Assembly: GCF_023159225.1 (NCBI RefSeq) | Contig: NC_063162.1 | Location: 95,870,880-95,934,879, forward strand | Reading direction: 5' to 3' | Origin: Perognathus longimembris pacificus | Lineage: Eukaryota; Chordata; Mammalia; Rodentia; Heteromyidae | DNA length: 64,000 nt | Shown here: in pieces, positions 21,536 to 33,401 of the stretch | Position numbering within the stretch: position 1 is the stretch's first letter | Layout of the letters: each line of letters starts with the position of its first letter | Position numbers and translations under genes: made by a program | Notes under the pieces: generated by a model | Told to the model about the DNA's origin: nothing | The model's database searches: none | What the model saw: the letters and a program-made list of their open reading frames with translations, nothing else

Positions 21536-23697
21536 CTGAAGGATTATAAGATCTCCACACTTGCTTTCCTTATTTTAAAGTTTCCATAACAGAATGGACT
21601 AATATTTACAGCTAGAATTCTGCATCAATTGTCAAGTGCACATCCTAATGAATTCAATCACTGAATAACCACTAACGTTCTTTTGTGATCTTTTTTCTTA
21701 AATGAAAGAAAGTGGATTACAGTTCCAGATCATACGTTGTACATCAGAAAAATTACATGCTTTCCAAGTGGATGAATTGCTTGCATGAATAACAGTTCAT
21801 TAGGGAAAACTCTAGCAAAATATATTTGGAAATTTGTTCATTTTTAAACATAATTTTGCCCTAGTTTATTGATCCATGAACTTGAACAGAGTCAAAATAG
21901 AAATAGGAACACATTAAGTTTCTCTGACTCAGGTCTTCCATGTACCCATAACTTTAATTATATTTGTTTGCCCTTCTCCTATGGCTGTTAAATATTATAG
22001 CATGCAAAACTATTCCTGGGACTATTGACAAATACGTCAAACCTTGTGTTCATCAAAACTGTTCTAAATGTTCTGCATCTTGGCATGTACAGTCAGTTTG
22101 TAGGCCTTGAGGTCATTTCATGGAATTCTCTGGAGTCAAAGGACAAAAGCACAAGAACCCAAATAACAAACAAACAATATTTAATTGCTGTGCCCTGCCT
22201 GATTAAAGCCAGGTTGGGCTTAACAAAAAAAAAGATATTCATGGTAATTAGTGTATGAGAAATGGAACTTGCTATTATAAAGGTGTAACTACATAAACCC
22301 AATAAAGGGAAAGAAGCCACAGCAATTTAAACAAGAAAATTATGAAACTATGATAAGGGTTATCTGTAAGGACAGAAAGAATGCCCTCGGCTGTGTCAAA
22401 CCATAAAATGAAACAAAAAGACTAGATAGAAGCAGGATTAGAAATGGGTGAGGGTTTAGATCTTTCTGGAAAGGGCATAGTTGTAACTTTCTGGAAAGTT
22501 TGCTGGCTCACTGAGGTCTGATCTATTCTACAGTGGCTAGGCAAACAGAAAATGAGATACTAAGAAGCCTAAGTTACAAGCAAGGGTGTACAAGGGATGC
22601 AATGTCCAAGGGAAAGGGTCACCGGAAATATTTCTTCTAATGACACAGATGAGCTGAGATTCTGGCAGGTGCATAGAATACAAACAAGTAATTGCTTTAT
22701 TTTAACATATTTCCCTAACCTAACTACAGACATTATTTAATTTGTGTCCAAAACATGGGGGAAATGCTAGAATTCCAGTCTACTATTGCAGTGCAGGTGT
22801 TGAAGCATGGCTTTGGGATTGAGTGGCAATAGACAATTACCATAGCTAAGCATGGATTGAAATGATGCTATATTAAAAAATCTCATCAGACCCTTTTTTC
22901 CTTGATCTTCTCTGCCTCCAGGACTGTGGAAATAAATCTGTGTTTATTATAAATTCTATAGTTTATGATATTTTTATAAGTGACCCAAATGAACTCAGAG
23001 AATAAATCTGACAAAATATTTTCATAGAAAAAATAAACTGTAAATATGCAGTTTTATATTTTATCCTTTCTGGGTATATAATAAACTTCAGTCATATGAT
23101 TCTTTTCAGTTAAGAGGTAACTTTCAAGTGGAGAGAATATCAGTCATCAGTCTCAACTGTCTAGTTTTGTCATATGTATAGAAATCAAATGCCTGGATTA
23201 AATTATATATAAACCTCCTCATGTGCTATAATTTGAGAGAATTATACTGATTTTCTTCTGTCTCCCAGTTTTGGGAATAGGTGAGGTATGGGAAAACAAA
23301 ACTATGCTGATTAATGTTGAAGTGAGTATGAGAAATAAATAGCTATCATGGTATTCTTTCTGCTATGGTATATGTTTGAAATTTCCATAATAGTAAGAAA
23401 GCAAGAGAAAGAAAAAATAATTTGCAAATAATATATACAATGACTGAATACTCAATGCTATTGAGGGACTATAATTTTGCTAATAAATACCACCTCTACA
23501 GAAGAGAAAAGGCAATATCAGTATTCTCTCCTGACTTCCCCTTTTGTCGAAAGCATTATTCTATTTCTTACCAGTTCAAACTAAAACAGTTAAAAGCAAT
23601 GTATTTGATGTCAATATTTAATAAGTTATTTAGCATTACTATATGCATCCCATCAAAATGCCTTTTGTTTATTATACATCGTAAACATCATCATCAA
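21536..23697. other. Unassigned sequence, no gene seen
   Basis: Mostly unique-looking AT-rich DNA. The longest frame (23422-23826) ends inside a B1 remnant and shows no protein-family features. Confidence 0.4.
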
Positions 23698-23805
23698 GAT
23701 AGAAGAGTGGCCTTGAATTCACAATCCTCCGGACACCTCTTCCCATGTACTGGGATTGCAGGTGTACACCCATCATACCCATCTTATCCTATTTTTTGCT
23801 TGAAC
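23698..23805 (-). mobile_element. B1 SINE remnant
   Basis: 'tggccttgaattcacaatcc' and 'tactgggattgcaggtgtac' are B1/7SL-type words in reverse. Confidence 0.6.
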
Positions 23806-23950
23806 CTCTCCACTTGCCATTTTTAACAACTCAGAAACCTCTAATGATTTTCATTATGTAATAAAGAACTAAATCGAAACTTTTCACGAGCTTTCACATC
23901 TGATTGGACATTTTTGCCTTGCTAAATGTTAGTTTTATGCTCACTTTTTT

Positions 23951-24149
23951 TTTTTTTGCCAGTCCTGGGCCTTGGACTCAGGGCCTGAGCACTGTCCCTG
24001 GCTTTTTCCTGCTCAAGGCTAGCACTCTGCCACTTGAGCCACAGCGCCGCTTCTGGCCGTTTTCTGTATATGTGGTGCTGGGGAATCGAACCTAGGGCCT
24101 CGTGTATCCGAGGCAGGCACTCTTGCCACTAGGCTATATCCCCAGCCCC
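23951..24149 (-). mobile_element. IDL-Geo SINE, full length
   Basis: A complete dimer in reverse. A perfect 15-bp duplication, tatgctcactttttt, lies at 23936-23950 and 24150-24164. Its sequence is nearly the same as the copy at 18214 (both have 'cgtgtatccgaggcaggcac'), so they share a recent source subfamily. Confidence 0.96.
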
Positions 24150-24316
24150 TATGCTCACTTTTTTAAATCGTTCTATCAAAGGCCCTCCTTCACATTAGCA
24201 CTTCTGGTGGCAAGTTCAAACCCATCTTGATAACTTCAGTAAATAGCCAGTTGTTCCTTTCTAATATAAAATCCAAGATAACTTTTCTTTGGCAAAACCT
24301 ACCTTGTCTTCAATCA

Positions 24317-24421
24317 CTTTCTTTCTCCTTCCTTCCTTCCTTCCTTCCTTCCTTCCTTCCTTCCTTCCTTCCTTCCTCCCTCCCTCCCTCCTTCCTTCCT
24401 TCCTTCCTCCCTCTCTCTCTT

Positions 24422-24481
<60 letters not shown>

Positions 24482-24517
24482 TTTCTTTCTTTCTTTCTTT
24501 CTTTCTTTCTCTTTTTT
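24317..24517. repeat. 201-nt homopyrimidine tract (CCTT)n-(CT)n-(CTTT)n
   Basis: An uninterrupted pyrimidine run that changes unit from CCTT through CCCT and CT to CTTT. It ends just beside the 3' end of the reverse SINE at 24530, so it is probably that SINE's expanded tail. Confidence 0.95.
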
Positions 24518-24529
24518 ATTTATTTATTT

Positions 24530-24722
24530 TGTGGCCAGTCCTAGGGTTGAATTCAGAGCCTGGGTGCTGTCCCTGAGCTTCTTTTGCTCAAGGCTAGCAC
24601 TTTCCCACTTGAGCCTCAGTGCTACTTCTGGCTTTTTCTGTTTATGTGGTACTGAGGAATCAAATCCAAGGATTTGTGCAAGATAGGAAAACACTCTACC
24701 ACTAAGCCATATCCCAGCCCAC
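24530..24722 (-). mobile_element. Diverged IDL-Geo SINE
   Basis: In reverse: 'ggccagtcctagggttgaat', 'cccacttgagcctcagtgc', then the ID-like part 'ccactaagccatatcccag'. More diverged than the copies with intact duplications. Confidence 0.78.
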
Positions 24723-24863
24723 CTTCCTCATCTTTGAAATGCTTTCTCTCCTTCATATTTATAATCTCATACCCACCTGGACATCTTTTAACTTACTGGT
24801 CTTTCCTACTTCATAGGCATTCTCTTTTGACACCTTTATTTAACTTAAACAGTTTTGAACTCC

Positions 24864-25108
24864 AGCCAGTTGCCAGTGGCTCATATGTATAATTCTATCT
24901 CCTTAGGAGGCTGATATCTAAAAAGTTGCTGCTCAAAGCCAGCCTGGAGTTGCCAGAGCAACTCCATCTCCAAAATTAACCACCAGGAAGTAAGGCTAGA
25001 GGCATGGCTCAAAGCCATGCTCAACCATTGTTGAGTTTGCTTGCTAGCTTGACAAGCAAGCTGAACAAGATGAGGTCCTGATTTCAAATTCCAGTAATGA
25101 AAATAAGG
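24864..25108 (+). mobile_element. B1-Geo dimeric SINE with internal expansion
   Basis: The head is 'ttgccagtggctcatatgta', the linker 'aaaattaaccaccagg', then a Geo part whose middle holds extra GCTTG/CAAGC sequence (25035-25070), including the imperfect inverted repeat 'gcttgctagcttgacaagc'. Confidence 0.65.
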
Positions 25109-25232
25109 TCTGAATCTCTAGGTTTCTCTTTTCCCTATTTCTCTTATCTAAAACAATTTCATTGTGTTCCATTTTATATTATTTAAACACCAAGTATTCC
25201 AACAGTCTATGTTTCCAACTCTTATGTCTCCC

Positions 25233-25440
25233 TTTTTTTTTTTTTTTTTTTGCCAGTCCTGGGCTTTGGACTCAGGGCCTAAGCACTGTCCCTGGTTTCT
25301 TTTTGCTCAAGGCTAGCACTCTGCCACTTGAGCCACAGTGCCACTTCTGGCCATATTCTATATATGTGGTGCTGGGGAATCGAACCCAGGGCTTCATGTA
25401 TATGAGGCAAGCACTCTTGCCACTAGGCCATATTCCCAGC
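25233..25440 (-). mobile_element. IDL-Geo SINE, full length
   Basis: A complete reverse dimer with an 18-nt T-tail. Imperfect flanking repeats resembling ctcttat(g)tctc lie at about 25219 and 25442. Confidence 0.9.
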
Positions 25441-25729
25441 CCTCTTATCTCTTTCTTGAATTCCAGAAATTAGAACATAGATTATTCTACCTATATAGGG
25501 TGAGTTTCTTTAGAAAGATATTATGAGAAAAGTGTCTTTTCTATCAATGTAGTTTGCTTGCTTGCTTTTCAATCTTGAGAGAATTGTTTTTCTGAACCTC
25601 TTCCTGCTTTGACCAGGTAGTTTGGCTCTTGTTAATTACATTTTAGTTACATACATCCTTTTCTTGAGCATTTGAATTAAGACATCACTTTAGAAGTTCA
25701 CTGAATTTTAATTACATCCAGTTAATAAA

Positions 25730-25955
25730 ACCACATCCTTTTGCAAATTGTAAACCTGAGCTCAGCCAATATGAGCAGAAGAGTGGGGGTTAGAGATAAA
25801 AAGGGAGCAGCCTGCCTGCTCTGTGTTCTTTCTTGCCAGATTTTTGGCTGATGGTACACCCTTCGGCAGAAGTAAACTTGGCTTTACCAAATTCCTTTCC
25901 AATTAGTGTCTTGATTGCTGTGTGACACCCCAAAATCCTGAGTTACTTCTAACAA
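25730..25955 (+). mobile_element. Possible solo LTR of an endogenous retrovirus (partial)
   Basis: In order: 'cagccaatatgagcag' (CCAAT), 'gagataaaaagggagc' (TATA-like), a CT-rich stretch, 'agaagtaaacttggc' (poly(A)-signal-like) and a downstream part ending 'cttctaaca'. The order and spacing fit a U3-R-U5 core, but I cannot fix the outer ends or name a family. Confidence 0.4.
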
Positions 25956-26720
25956 ATTCTGAGCATCTCTTTCAGAAAATGACTTAACTCAGGAAGATAA
26001 GAATTATACATGAAATCCAATGTTTGTTATAGTGAATATACCAAGAAAAAAGAATCAGACGGCCATTGCCAGTCAAAAGAAAGCCATAATTAGACATGTC
26101 AGACTATGCAACAGATGTGGAAAGCCTTGTGAATACCTCCAGCTACTCACAGTGCTCAGATGTATGACTCTCAGGAAGACATCTGGAAGCCACTAGGGAT
26201 TCTCACATGTCTGCCATTGCCCATAGCCAGACAGACTTCTTTCAAAGAATAATACCTTCATCTTCTTGCTCAACTCCCTGGTCTCACTGACAAAACCTCA
26301 GTGAGTGACTAGTGAATCTGGGAAAGGGAGATTCCATGTCTTCAGCCATTGCAATGATAGAGGGCAATTTAAAAGGGTAAAGACAATTTTGAGAATCTAC
26401 AAATAATATTTAGATATGTTCAAACTTTCTCTCCAAGTTTCCTTACGTGATAGGAAGCATTGCTCTTCAGCAAAATTCTATGATAGATCACTGATTTTCT
26501 TTCTTGCCTATGTAATTCATACCCTAGAAATTCACACCCTATGTATGACACGATAGTTTTCTTTAAAGCCGCCTAAAACTACCTGGTCTTCCATATTTTG
26601 CCATCTTCTTCCTGACTCCACCCTTATATAGCCCTCCATTTGTTCTCCCCTAGGTAACTGCTGTTTATAACAGTCTATTAATTATCTTCCAATCTTGCCT
26701 CTTTAACAAGCAATGCATAC
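25956..26720. other. Unassigned sequence
   Basis: No gene or recognised repeat. It could include sequence related to the possible LTR on its left. Confidence 0.35.
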
Positions 26721-26962
26721 AGCTGGTCACAGATGGCTCACACCTGGAATCCTAACTACTCACAAAACTGAGATTTGAGGATCCTAGTTTAGAACTAGTC
26801 CAGAAAGACCAATCTAAGAAACTCTTACTACTAATTAATCAGAAAAATTTAGGAAGTGGCATTGTGGTTCAAGTCATAGTGTGCCAGCCTTGAATGAAAA
26901 AGCCAAGAGCAAGAAAGAAGCTCTGAGTTGAAGCCCCAGTAACAGCCCAAGAAAAAAAGGGG
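26721..26962 (+). mobile_element. B1-Geo dimeric SINE
   Basis: 'agatggctcacacctggaat' starts the B1-like half; 'cattgtggttcaagtcatag' to 'tgagttgaagccccagtaac' is the Geo half, with an A/G tail. Confidence 0.75.
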
Positions 26963-28204
26963 AAAGAAATGCAAACAAAGTCAAAGTGAGATTTTAAAGT
27001 ATAATGAAGATCATTCTATTTCCCTTGGTGAGTAGTTCCTGTAGGTGCCAATCCTACCTGGATTATAACCCAAGATTCTCACGTTAGAGTTTCTGGAATC
27101 TAGAGCATACAACTTTGTACCAGTGTGCTATAGCCCTACTGTTTTTCCAATTTTACCAAGCTACCACACCTACCTGTAATGCTATCCTCCCATACTTGGG
27201 AACATTGTGTCATACACATTTCAGCTAAATACCCATCTCAGTGAAACTATTTTTTCTTACTAAAATAGCACTTCCCATCTTATTTTAGTTCTCTATACAA
27301 CATGTAATGCTATCTGTATTTCTTTTATTCATTTGTTGCCTTATATTCTAGTGTTAAGTGTTATACAAACAATGACCCTGTTTATTTGTTCTGTACCATG
27401 GCATTGTACAGAGAGAAATGTTGCTTTATAAATATATATTGAATGACTGCCCACCCTAGCACGCATTGTGATATTCTTTATATCATTATGTTTTGTTTGA
27501 TAAATCTATTTTGATGCCATAATTTGCCCATGATGCTTTTGTAATAGTCATGCCTTGGCCTCTACTAAGAAACAATTGGTTAGGAACCAGTATGTCACAT
27601 ATAAGACACTACTGGCATTGTTGCAGTGGATGGAAGGACGTCGAAACACAGACAACTCTCAAACTACCCAATATCAGTATCCTAATTGTAAAAAATGTCT
27701 GCTAAAGAAAATGTGCTCTCTTTTCATTTCCACACAGGAATCTGTTAGTTCCATAAGTAAACTCCACATGTGAGATTTGAAGCGGAAAATCCTTAGAACA
27801 TAAAGTCAGGGTGGGGAATGTGAGCTAACAGGTGGGGGTGGGGCACTACATTCAAGACAAAGAATGAGAGCACAGAGCCTAGCAATTTAGAACAGGTATA
27901 CTGTTCATGGTGTGTGCCTGAACAGGAGGAAGAAGAACAAGACCTCCCCAGAGTTGCTGAATTGAGTTAATGGCTCATTGTTAGTTTAAGGATTCACAGA
28001 GTCTTAATGCTAAGTGTCTCATGAATTGACTTGGATTGACCACAAAGTAAATCTCAAAATATCCTGACTTCCTGGGTCTGTAAACCTTAATCTCATAATC
28101 ATTTCATCAAACTGGGTTAAGTTCAGCTGAGTTTCTATTTTTATCCTAAAATAAACATAACTAGATAGCTCATTGATCTACCTGCCATGTTTTTGCCTTA
28201 TCAT
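26963..28204. other. Unassigned sequence
   Basis: No gene. A weak B1-like phrase ('cacctacctgtaatgc') lies near 27170. A 72-codon frame at 27555-27773 has no recognisable domain. Confidence 0.4.
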
Positions 28205-29185
28205 TTCATCTCTCATTCAACAGATATTTATCTTAGCAATCACTACACACTAAGAAATGTTTTTCATTTAGGGTAGGAGATTGTAACAGAAAAGATAAAG
28301 ACACGATTCTTTTCTAAAAGTTACATTATAGAACAAAGATAAACTATAAAGAAGAAAACTGAGTTAAGTAATTTATAAGATGGTGATAATGCTAAGAGGA
28401 AAAAGGAAATAGGCCAAAAAGTATACATAAAATACTGCAGGAAGGATAGAAGGCTGAATTTTAGATGAAGTGGCCAGAGGCCTTACTGAAGTTTTAATGG
28501 AGTAAAGCCCTGAAGAAAATAGGAGGCAAAACCAATATAGAGGCTCTGTTCTGGGAAAGTGCCAAGAGCGTTCAAAGAAAAGCAGAATGGGGAAAAGTAA
28601 GAATAGTAGGATATGAGACAGTGTGGGCAGTGGTGGGGGCAGGTGTTATGAATAAGAGGACAAGGCACCTCCCCAACATGACAAGCTCTTCTCTGAGTCT
28701 AATGGGTTGCCATTATAAGACCATAAACAGAAGAAGTGTTTAATTGGGTCGTACTGGTTATTGTGTTTGTACCAACTTTAGAGGAAAGAAAGAAAATAAA
28801 AGGAAGGTTGTGGCAGTAAGACAGGTCTAAGTTGAATGGACATTTTAAACCAGTATAGTAGCAAGGAAAGTCTTGAGAAGCAATCAAATTATATATAGAT
28901 TTTTTAAGACAATTGAAACAATTTGCATGTGGTTAAATGAGGTGTGAACAGAAGAAAAGGGTCAAAATTGGAGTATTGAAATGAAACACAGGAGGAGGAG
29001 CTACTCTAGAGTCAGGTAGAGGGCACATACACATAGCTGAGTGATAAGCTTTAAAACTTGAGATGCTTATTCAGCCTCTGAGCAGAAATGTAGACTACTA
29101 CAGGCAGTAGAGAGAGGTTGAATGGTTGTGAACTTTATGGAATAAGGAGGAAATAAATCAAGTAGATAGATGGTAGGTAGGTAGG

Positions 29186-29227
<42 letters not shown>

Positions 29228-29560
29228 TCAGGACAATAGATTATAAAACCACAAGAAGTGGTAAAATCTCCTAGTCAATGATCCATACAATGAAAAGGAA
29301 AGCAAATGGGACAATACAGTAAGAAAGATAAAGAAGAAAACCATCCTCCAATGATATCTGGGAGCCTGAGAGGTGAATGTTTGAAAGAATATTCCACATT
29401 GCCCAAATATGCTAATAAATCACCTAAGAAGAAAAACAGATATGTGGAAGTAGGTTGATCACATATGGTCTCATGCCTTGGGACTGTGTTGGCATTTTTA
29501 GTAGAAATCAAGATAATCCCCTGAGACAGAGGACAAAGAAGGAGATATACTTTCAATTAT
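28205..29560 (+). mobile_element. Long, very old interspersed repeat
   Basis: From left to right I see phrases I associate with one ancient mammalian repeat: 'attcaacagatatttat', 'gccagaggccttactgaag', 'tgggttgccattataagacc', 'gagatgcttattcagcctc' and 'taaaatctcctagtcaatg'. They stay in a consistent order over about 1.3 kb. The family name is not certain. A GATA tract interrupts it at 29163. Confidence 0.4.
29163..29228. repeat. (GGTA)n-(GATA)n microsatellite
   Basis: A few GGTA units followed by about a dozen GATA units. Confidence 0.95.
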
Positions 29561-31087
29561 AATGACTCTCATATGATGGGTTCTCATTATTTAACTATGT
29601 TGTGAAAGTGTTGAAGAAAGAACGATGAGAGAGAAAGAGTACAAGAGAGAAATGTACAATGGAGTACAATTGACCTCTATTCCCTAGTATGTAGAATCAG
29701 TTTATCTCTTGTGCTCTTTAACATTTAGATTGTCCATTAGTAAAGTTAAGCTACTAAGAGCTACTTAGCAGAGGGTTAAAAGCCCCAATTTGCATTTCAT
29801 GTAATTAGGAAATGAGGAATCTGGAGTATTTACTACTGTTGTTTTAAATATAGTTTATGTAATTATGCTTTTCTTATTATTATTACCTTTGAGTAGCTTC
29901 ACAAAGGAGGTACCATTTAACAAAGCAGTTTGTGAATACAGTATATCTGGCTCCATGTCTTCCTTTTGGAAACATGGTTCATTTGGTACAGTGCTAGCCA
30001 ATAAGTGAAAAAGTATCGGGAACCAAATTCAAGTCTCAATCTCTGACCAAAAATTTTAAAAGGAATTGATTCTGTAATTATAAGTTTATATTACTTAATA
30101 TATAAATACAAGAATGATTCCTTAAAAAACAGCTATTGAGAGGGGCAACTTGGTCCCAGGGCAGCACTGTTCACACAGCTGATCTCTGCTAGGGACCATT
30201 TCTAAATTGGGCATAAATATGTCCAGTTGGACAGAAACACTTTGCATCAATCTATGAAACATTATACAGGACACTGATAGTATTCACAGCTAGTATTCAC
30301 ATATGTTTTTTCATATCAGCTAAGAACAAATACCCTTTTAAAAAATCTTCTAAGTTATGAATGAGTAATTTTAGACAAGTAAGTATAGTTTGATATTAAG
30401 AATATTTTTTTTTGCATGGCACAAAGATATGGTTAAAGAGTCAACCCCTAACTGCAGAATGTGGAATTGTTTTCACAGAGAACAGGCAAAGATAACAATG
30501 GGTCACAATGGGATAAAATTGTTAATTTTAGTAAACTCTAAATATTTTACTGTCAGCTTGTGATCCATACACTGTCAAAGTGGAAGAATAAACTAAAATG
30601 GGAAGGTTATTTAATAAATGTGGCTTTAGTTTCATAACTTACAAATGTTTCATAATTTACAAATGTTTCTGTTAAAAATGGCATGCTATTTTTAGTTTAA
30701 GCTCTTATAAAATGCACCTTTAAAAATCCCCCTGGGAAGATTCTAGGGCGTGATAACATCTATTTTGGCCACAGATTGTGGTTGAAGAAAAATGGCATCT
30801 ATCTTGCCATAAAAATTTCAGACAAAAGTAAAGTAACCTTTTTAAATAGATCATTGTAGTGTTCCTTTCCTTTCCTCATGCCTCTAGCTACCTCTAAATT
30901 CAAAAAACAGAAAGAGACAGGAGAAAATTTTTTTAATCACCTTCATGATCAAATCATAACCAACACTAAATGACCTAAAAGAAATTGACTATGGCTTTTC
31001 TAAATAAATAATGGCAATCTAGCATGTTTTTAAGGCAACTATGCTTTCAGAATTAGGTGAACGATTTTTTTACTTATCAATCCTCTT
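29561..31087. other. Unassigned sequence with one SINE trace
   Basis: No gene. At 29985-30055, 'gtacagtgctagccaataag' and 'caaattcaagtctcaatc' suggest a degenerate Geo monomer on the plus strand. Confidence 0.35.
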
Positions 31088-31115
31088 TGTTATTACTGTG
31101 TCTGTGTATGTGCGG

Positions 31116-31167
31116 ATGCATGCATGCGCATGCGTGTGCGCATGTGTGTACACATGCACATGTGCAC
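31116..31167. repeat. 52-nt strictly alternating purine-pyrimidine tract
   Basis: A mixture of TG, CA, CG and TA steps with no break in alternation, including GCATGCGCATGCG and TGTGTACACA. Strong Z-DNA candidate. It abuts the 3' side of a reverse SINE remnant. Confidence 0.9.
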
Positions 31168-31312
31168 TAAGTACTGGGGCTTGAACTCGGAGCCTTTCCC
31201 TTTCTCTTGGTTTTTTCACTCAAGGCTTCTTTCTGCTCTATCACTTAAAGCATACCTCATGCATTTGACTGCCCAGATCTCCGCCTCCAGAGGATTACAG
31301 GCATAAACACTC
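31166..31312 (-). mobile_element. Degenerate B1-Geo SINE
   Basis: 'actggggcttgaactcggag' is the Geo end in reverse; 'atctccgcctccagaggat' and 'tacaggcataaac' are the B1-like part. Confidence 0.6.
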
Positions 31313-32247
31313 ATTGCTGCTATCAACAGTCCTATTCATCAACATTTTCCTTTGATTTACAGAGTATCTGCTGATTGGTCAATGTTCTGTAAAGCTTTGT
31401 CAAATGTTTACTTTTACTTCCATTAAATAAAAATAGCAATAATCAAAACAGTATGCCAATGATTCCTCAGGAAGCAAGAAAAAAATGAAAAATTTTGAAT
31501 TATATTTTGAAAAAATAGAGATAAGTACTATCACCATAGATACTATATTTGCAAGAATCTCAAACCTACAGTTGGATTTTAAGATTTCTCTGATTTCTAA
31601 AAATAATTGGAGTTATTTTTGTTTTTACTATTGTTGTTTTATTCCTGTCACATAAACGAGATTACCAAAGAAATTTCTTGGAAGAAATTTGTAAATAATA
31701 CAGAAGTTACTGTTGAAAATCTTAGATTTTCATCAGCAACATGAAGATCACAAGAGCCTGCTATCTTATCTATCCCATAGAAGCTGAGGTATGCAAGCTC
31801 AGAAAGCACTTCTGCAATTTGTTAATCAAAATTGCATGGCAGTTCTGTAGACAATTAGTTTCTTCAGTTATTATGAAACAGTTACTGTGAAACCATTATT
31901 GTGAAACAGTTATTTTCGTCTCATTTTATAAGATACAAATTTATTGTCTTTTTAATAATCCCTTTTTCCCCCTGTGGCACTGGAGTTTGAACACATGACC
32001 TTCTCTGCCATGTTGGCCACATTCCCAGGCCTTTTTTGTTTTAGACTTTTTTAAATTTTTGTTAGATCATGACTATTTTTTCATGTCTACTTAAGTTTAT
32101 ATTTTGTGAACTTCTATAATGTCCCTGGACTGTCTGTGCAATAGTTTTGTGCTCTTAAAGAAAGGGCTGAGCTCTTACCTACAAGTATAGCATGAAGGAG
32201 ACCGTACTCAAAGAAGACCTTGTTCAAAGAAGAGATGGAACTGACAC
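31313..32247. other. Unassigned sequence with an ID-like trace
   Basis: At about 31970-32035, 'ggcactggagtttgaacac' and 'ggccacattcccaggcc' look like a reverse ID-type SINE fragment. Nothing else recognised. Confidence 0.35.
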
Positions 32248-32458
32248 CATTGGCCCACATTATATTCTATTCTAACTATACAGGAGGGTCCTAGTTCAAA
32301 GCTAGCCACGGCAGAAAAGTCCATGAAATTTTTATTTCCAATTCATCAACGAAAAGCCATAAATAGAGCTGTCATTCAAACAGTAGAGCCCCAGAGTTGA
32401 ACAAAAATGCTAAGCAAGAGTATGAGGCCCTGAAACCAAGCCTCTGTACCAGTACCAC
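32248..32458 (+). mobile_element. B1-Geo dimeric SINE
   Basis: The B1-like part ('ggagggtcctagttcaaag') is followed by 'atttccaattcatcaacg' and a Geo part ending 'ccaagcctctgtaccagtac'. A GA microsatellite begins at its tail. Confidence 0.65.
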
Positions 32459-32475
32459 AGAGAGAGAAAAAGAGA

Positions 32476-32510
<35 letters not shown>
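32459..32510. repeat. (GA)n microsatellite at a SINE tail
   Basis: An AG dinucleotide tract directly at the 3' end of the SINE at 32248. Confidence 0.93.
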
Positions 32511-32511
<1 letters not shown>

Positions 32512-32770
32512 ACATTTTATGTTTCTCCAAACTACTTTGAAAATAATACATAAAAAAGATGAAATGCCTCTTACATTCATTTTAAGTCCTTTAATGTAAA
32601 TCATAATTATATTTACTTACATTTTTTATTCAATTCAGGGAGAGTTATATTGTATAAAAGATTTACATGTTTCCCCAACACATAGGGTAAATTGTAGTGA
32701 AATAACACATTTTTCTTTTACTTTTTCATCTGATTACTGTTTTTCATATAAAGGATGTCAAAAGCCTAAA

Positions 32771-32872
32771 AACTGAGGGTATAAGATATCACAAGAAATG
32801 TATTCACTGCCTTATTATGTAACTGTACACCCTTTGCACAATACCTTGTCAATAAAATAATAAAAAGCCTAA
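32771..32872 (+). mobile_element. Very short L1 3' end with target duplication
   Basis: About 100 bp of L1 3' UTR ('gatatcacaagaaatgtatt', 'tatgtaactgtacacc', 'ataccttgtcaataaaa') ending in an A-rich tail. It is the plus-strand counterpart of the 3' end at 34380-34470. The flanks carry aaaagcctaa at 32760-32769 and 32873-32882, so this is a complete but extremely truncated insertion. Confidence 0.85.
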
Positions 32873-32882
32873 TTTATTATGA

Positions 32883-33401
32883 TCCATCTTTCCATTAAAA
32901 ACTATTATAAGGATTAACTGAAATTACTTTGTGAGAAGCTACTTCAACTCTTTATTATAGATAATTTACTTACTAAGACACTTTTATTGTTGTTGTTTTA
33001 GCCAGGATTTAAACTGTGAATTTAAAATCCGTTTTCTAGTCTACTAATAACATACAAGTTGAATATATCTCACCCCAATATTTAAATTGAAAAATGTTAC
33101 AAAGTCTGAAACTTTTTTGAGCACTGATATGACTCTATAAATGGAAAATTTCACATCTGACTTCATGTGACAGGTTGCAATCAAAACAAAGAGGCACTAA
33201 AAATGCTGTATAAATTCTTTCCACATTGTATGTACAAGGTATATATGAAACATAAATGAAGGTCATGTTCAGAATTGATCCAGTCCCAAGATATATAATT
33301 ATGGATATATACATATTCCAAAATTCAAGAAACATGAAAACTGGAACACTTCAGTAACAAGTAAAACAACATATTTTTTTCTTCTGGGATCATTATTTGT
33401 C
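32883..33401. other. Unassigned AT-rich sequence
   Basis: No gene or recognised repeat. Confidence 0.4.

Noticed and set aside
23422..23826. 134-codon plus-strand frame as a possible host gene
   Set aside because: Its end lies in a B1 remnant and the rest has no recognisable domain, start context or codon pattern.
24227..24576. Ser/Phe/Leu/Pro-rich open frames of about 100 codons
   Set aside because: They are produced by the CCTT/CTTT tract plus SINE sequence.
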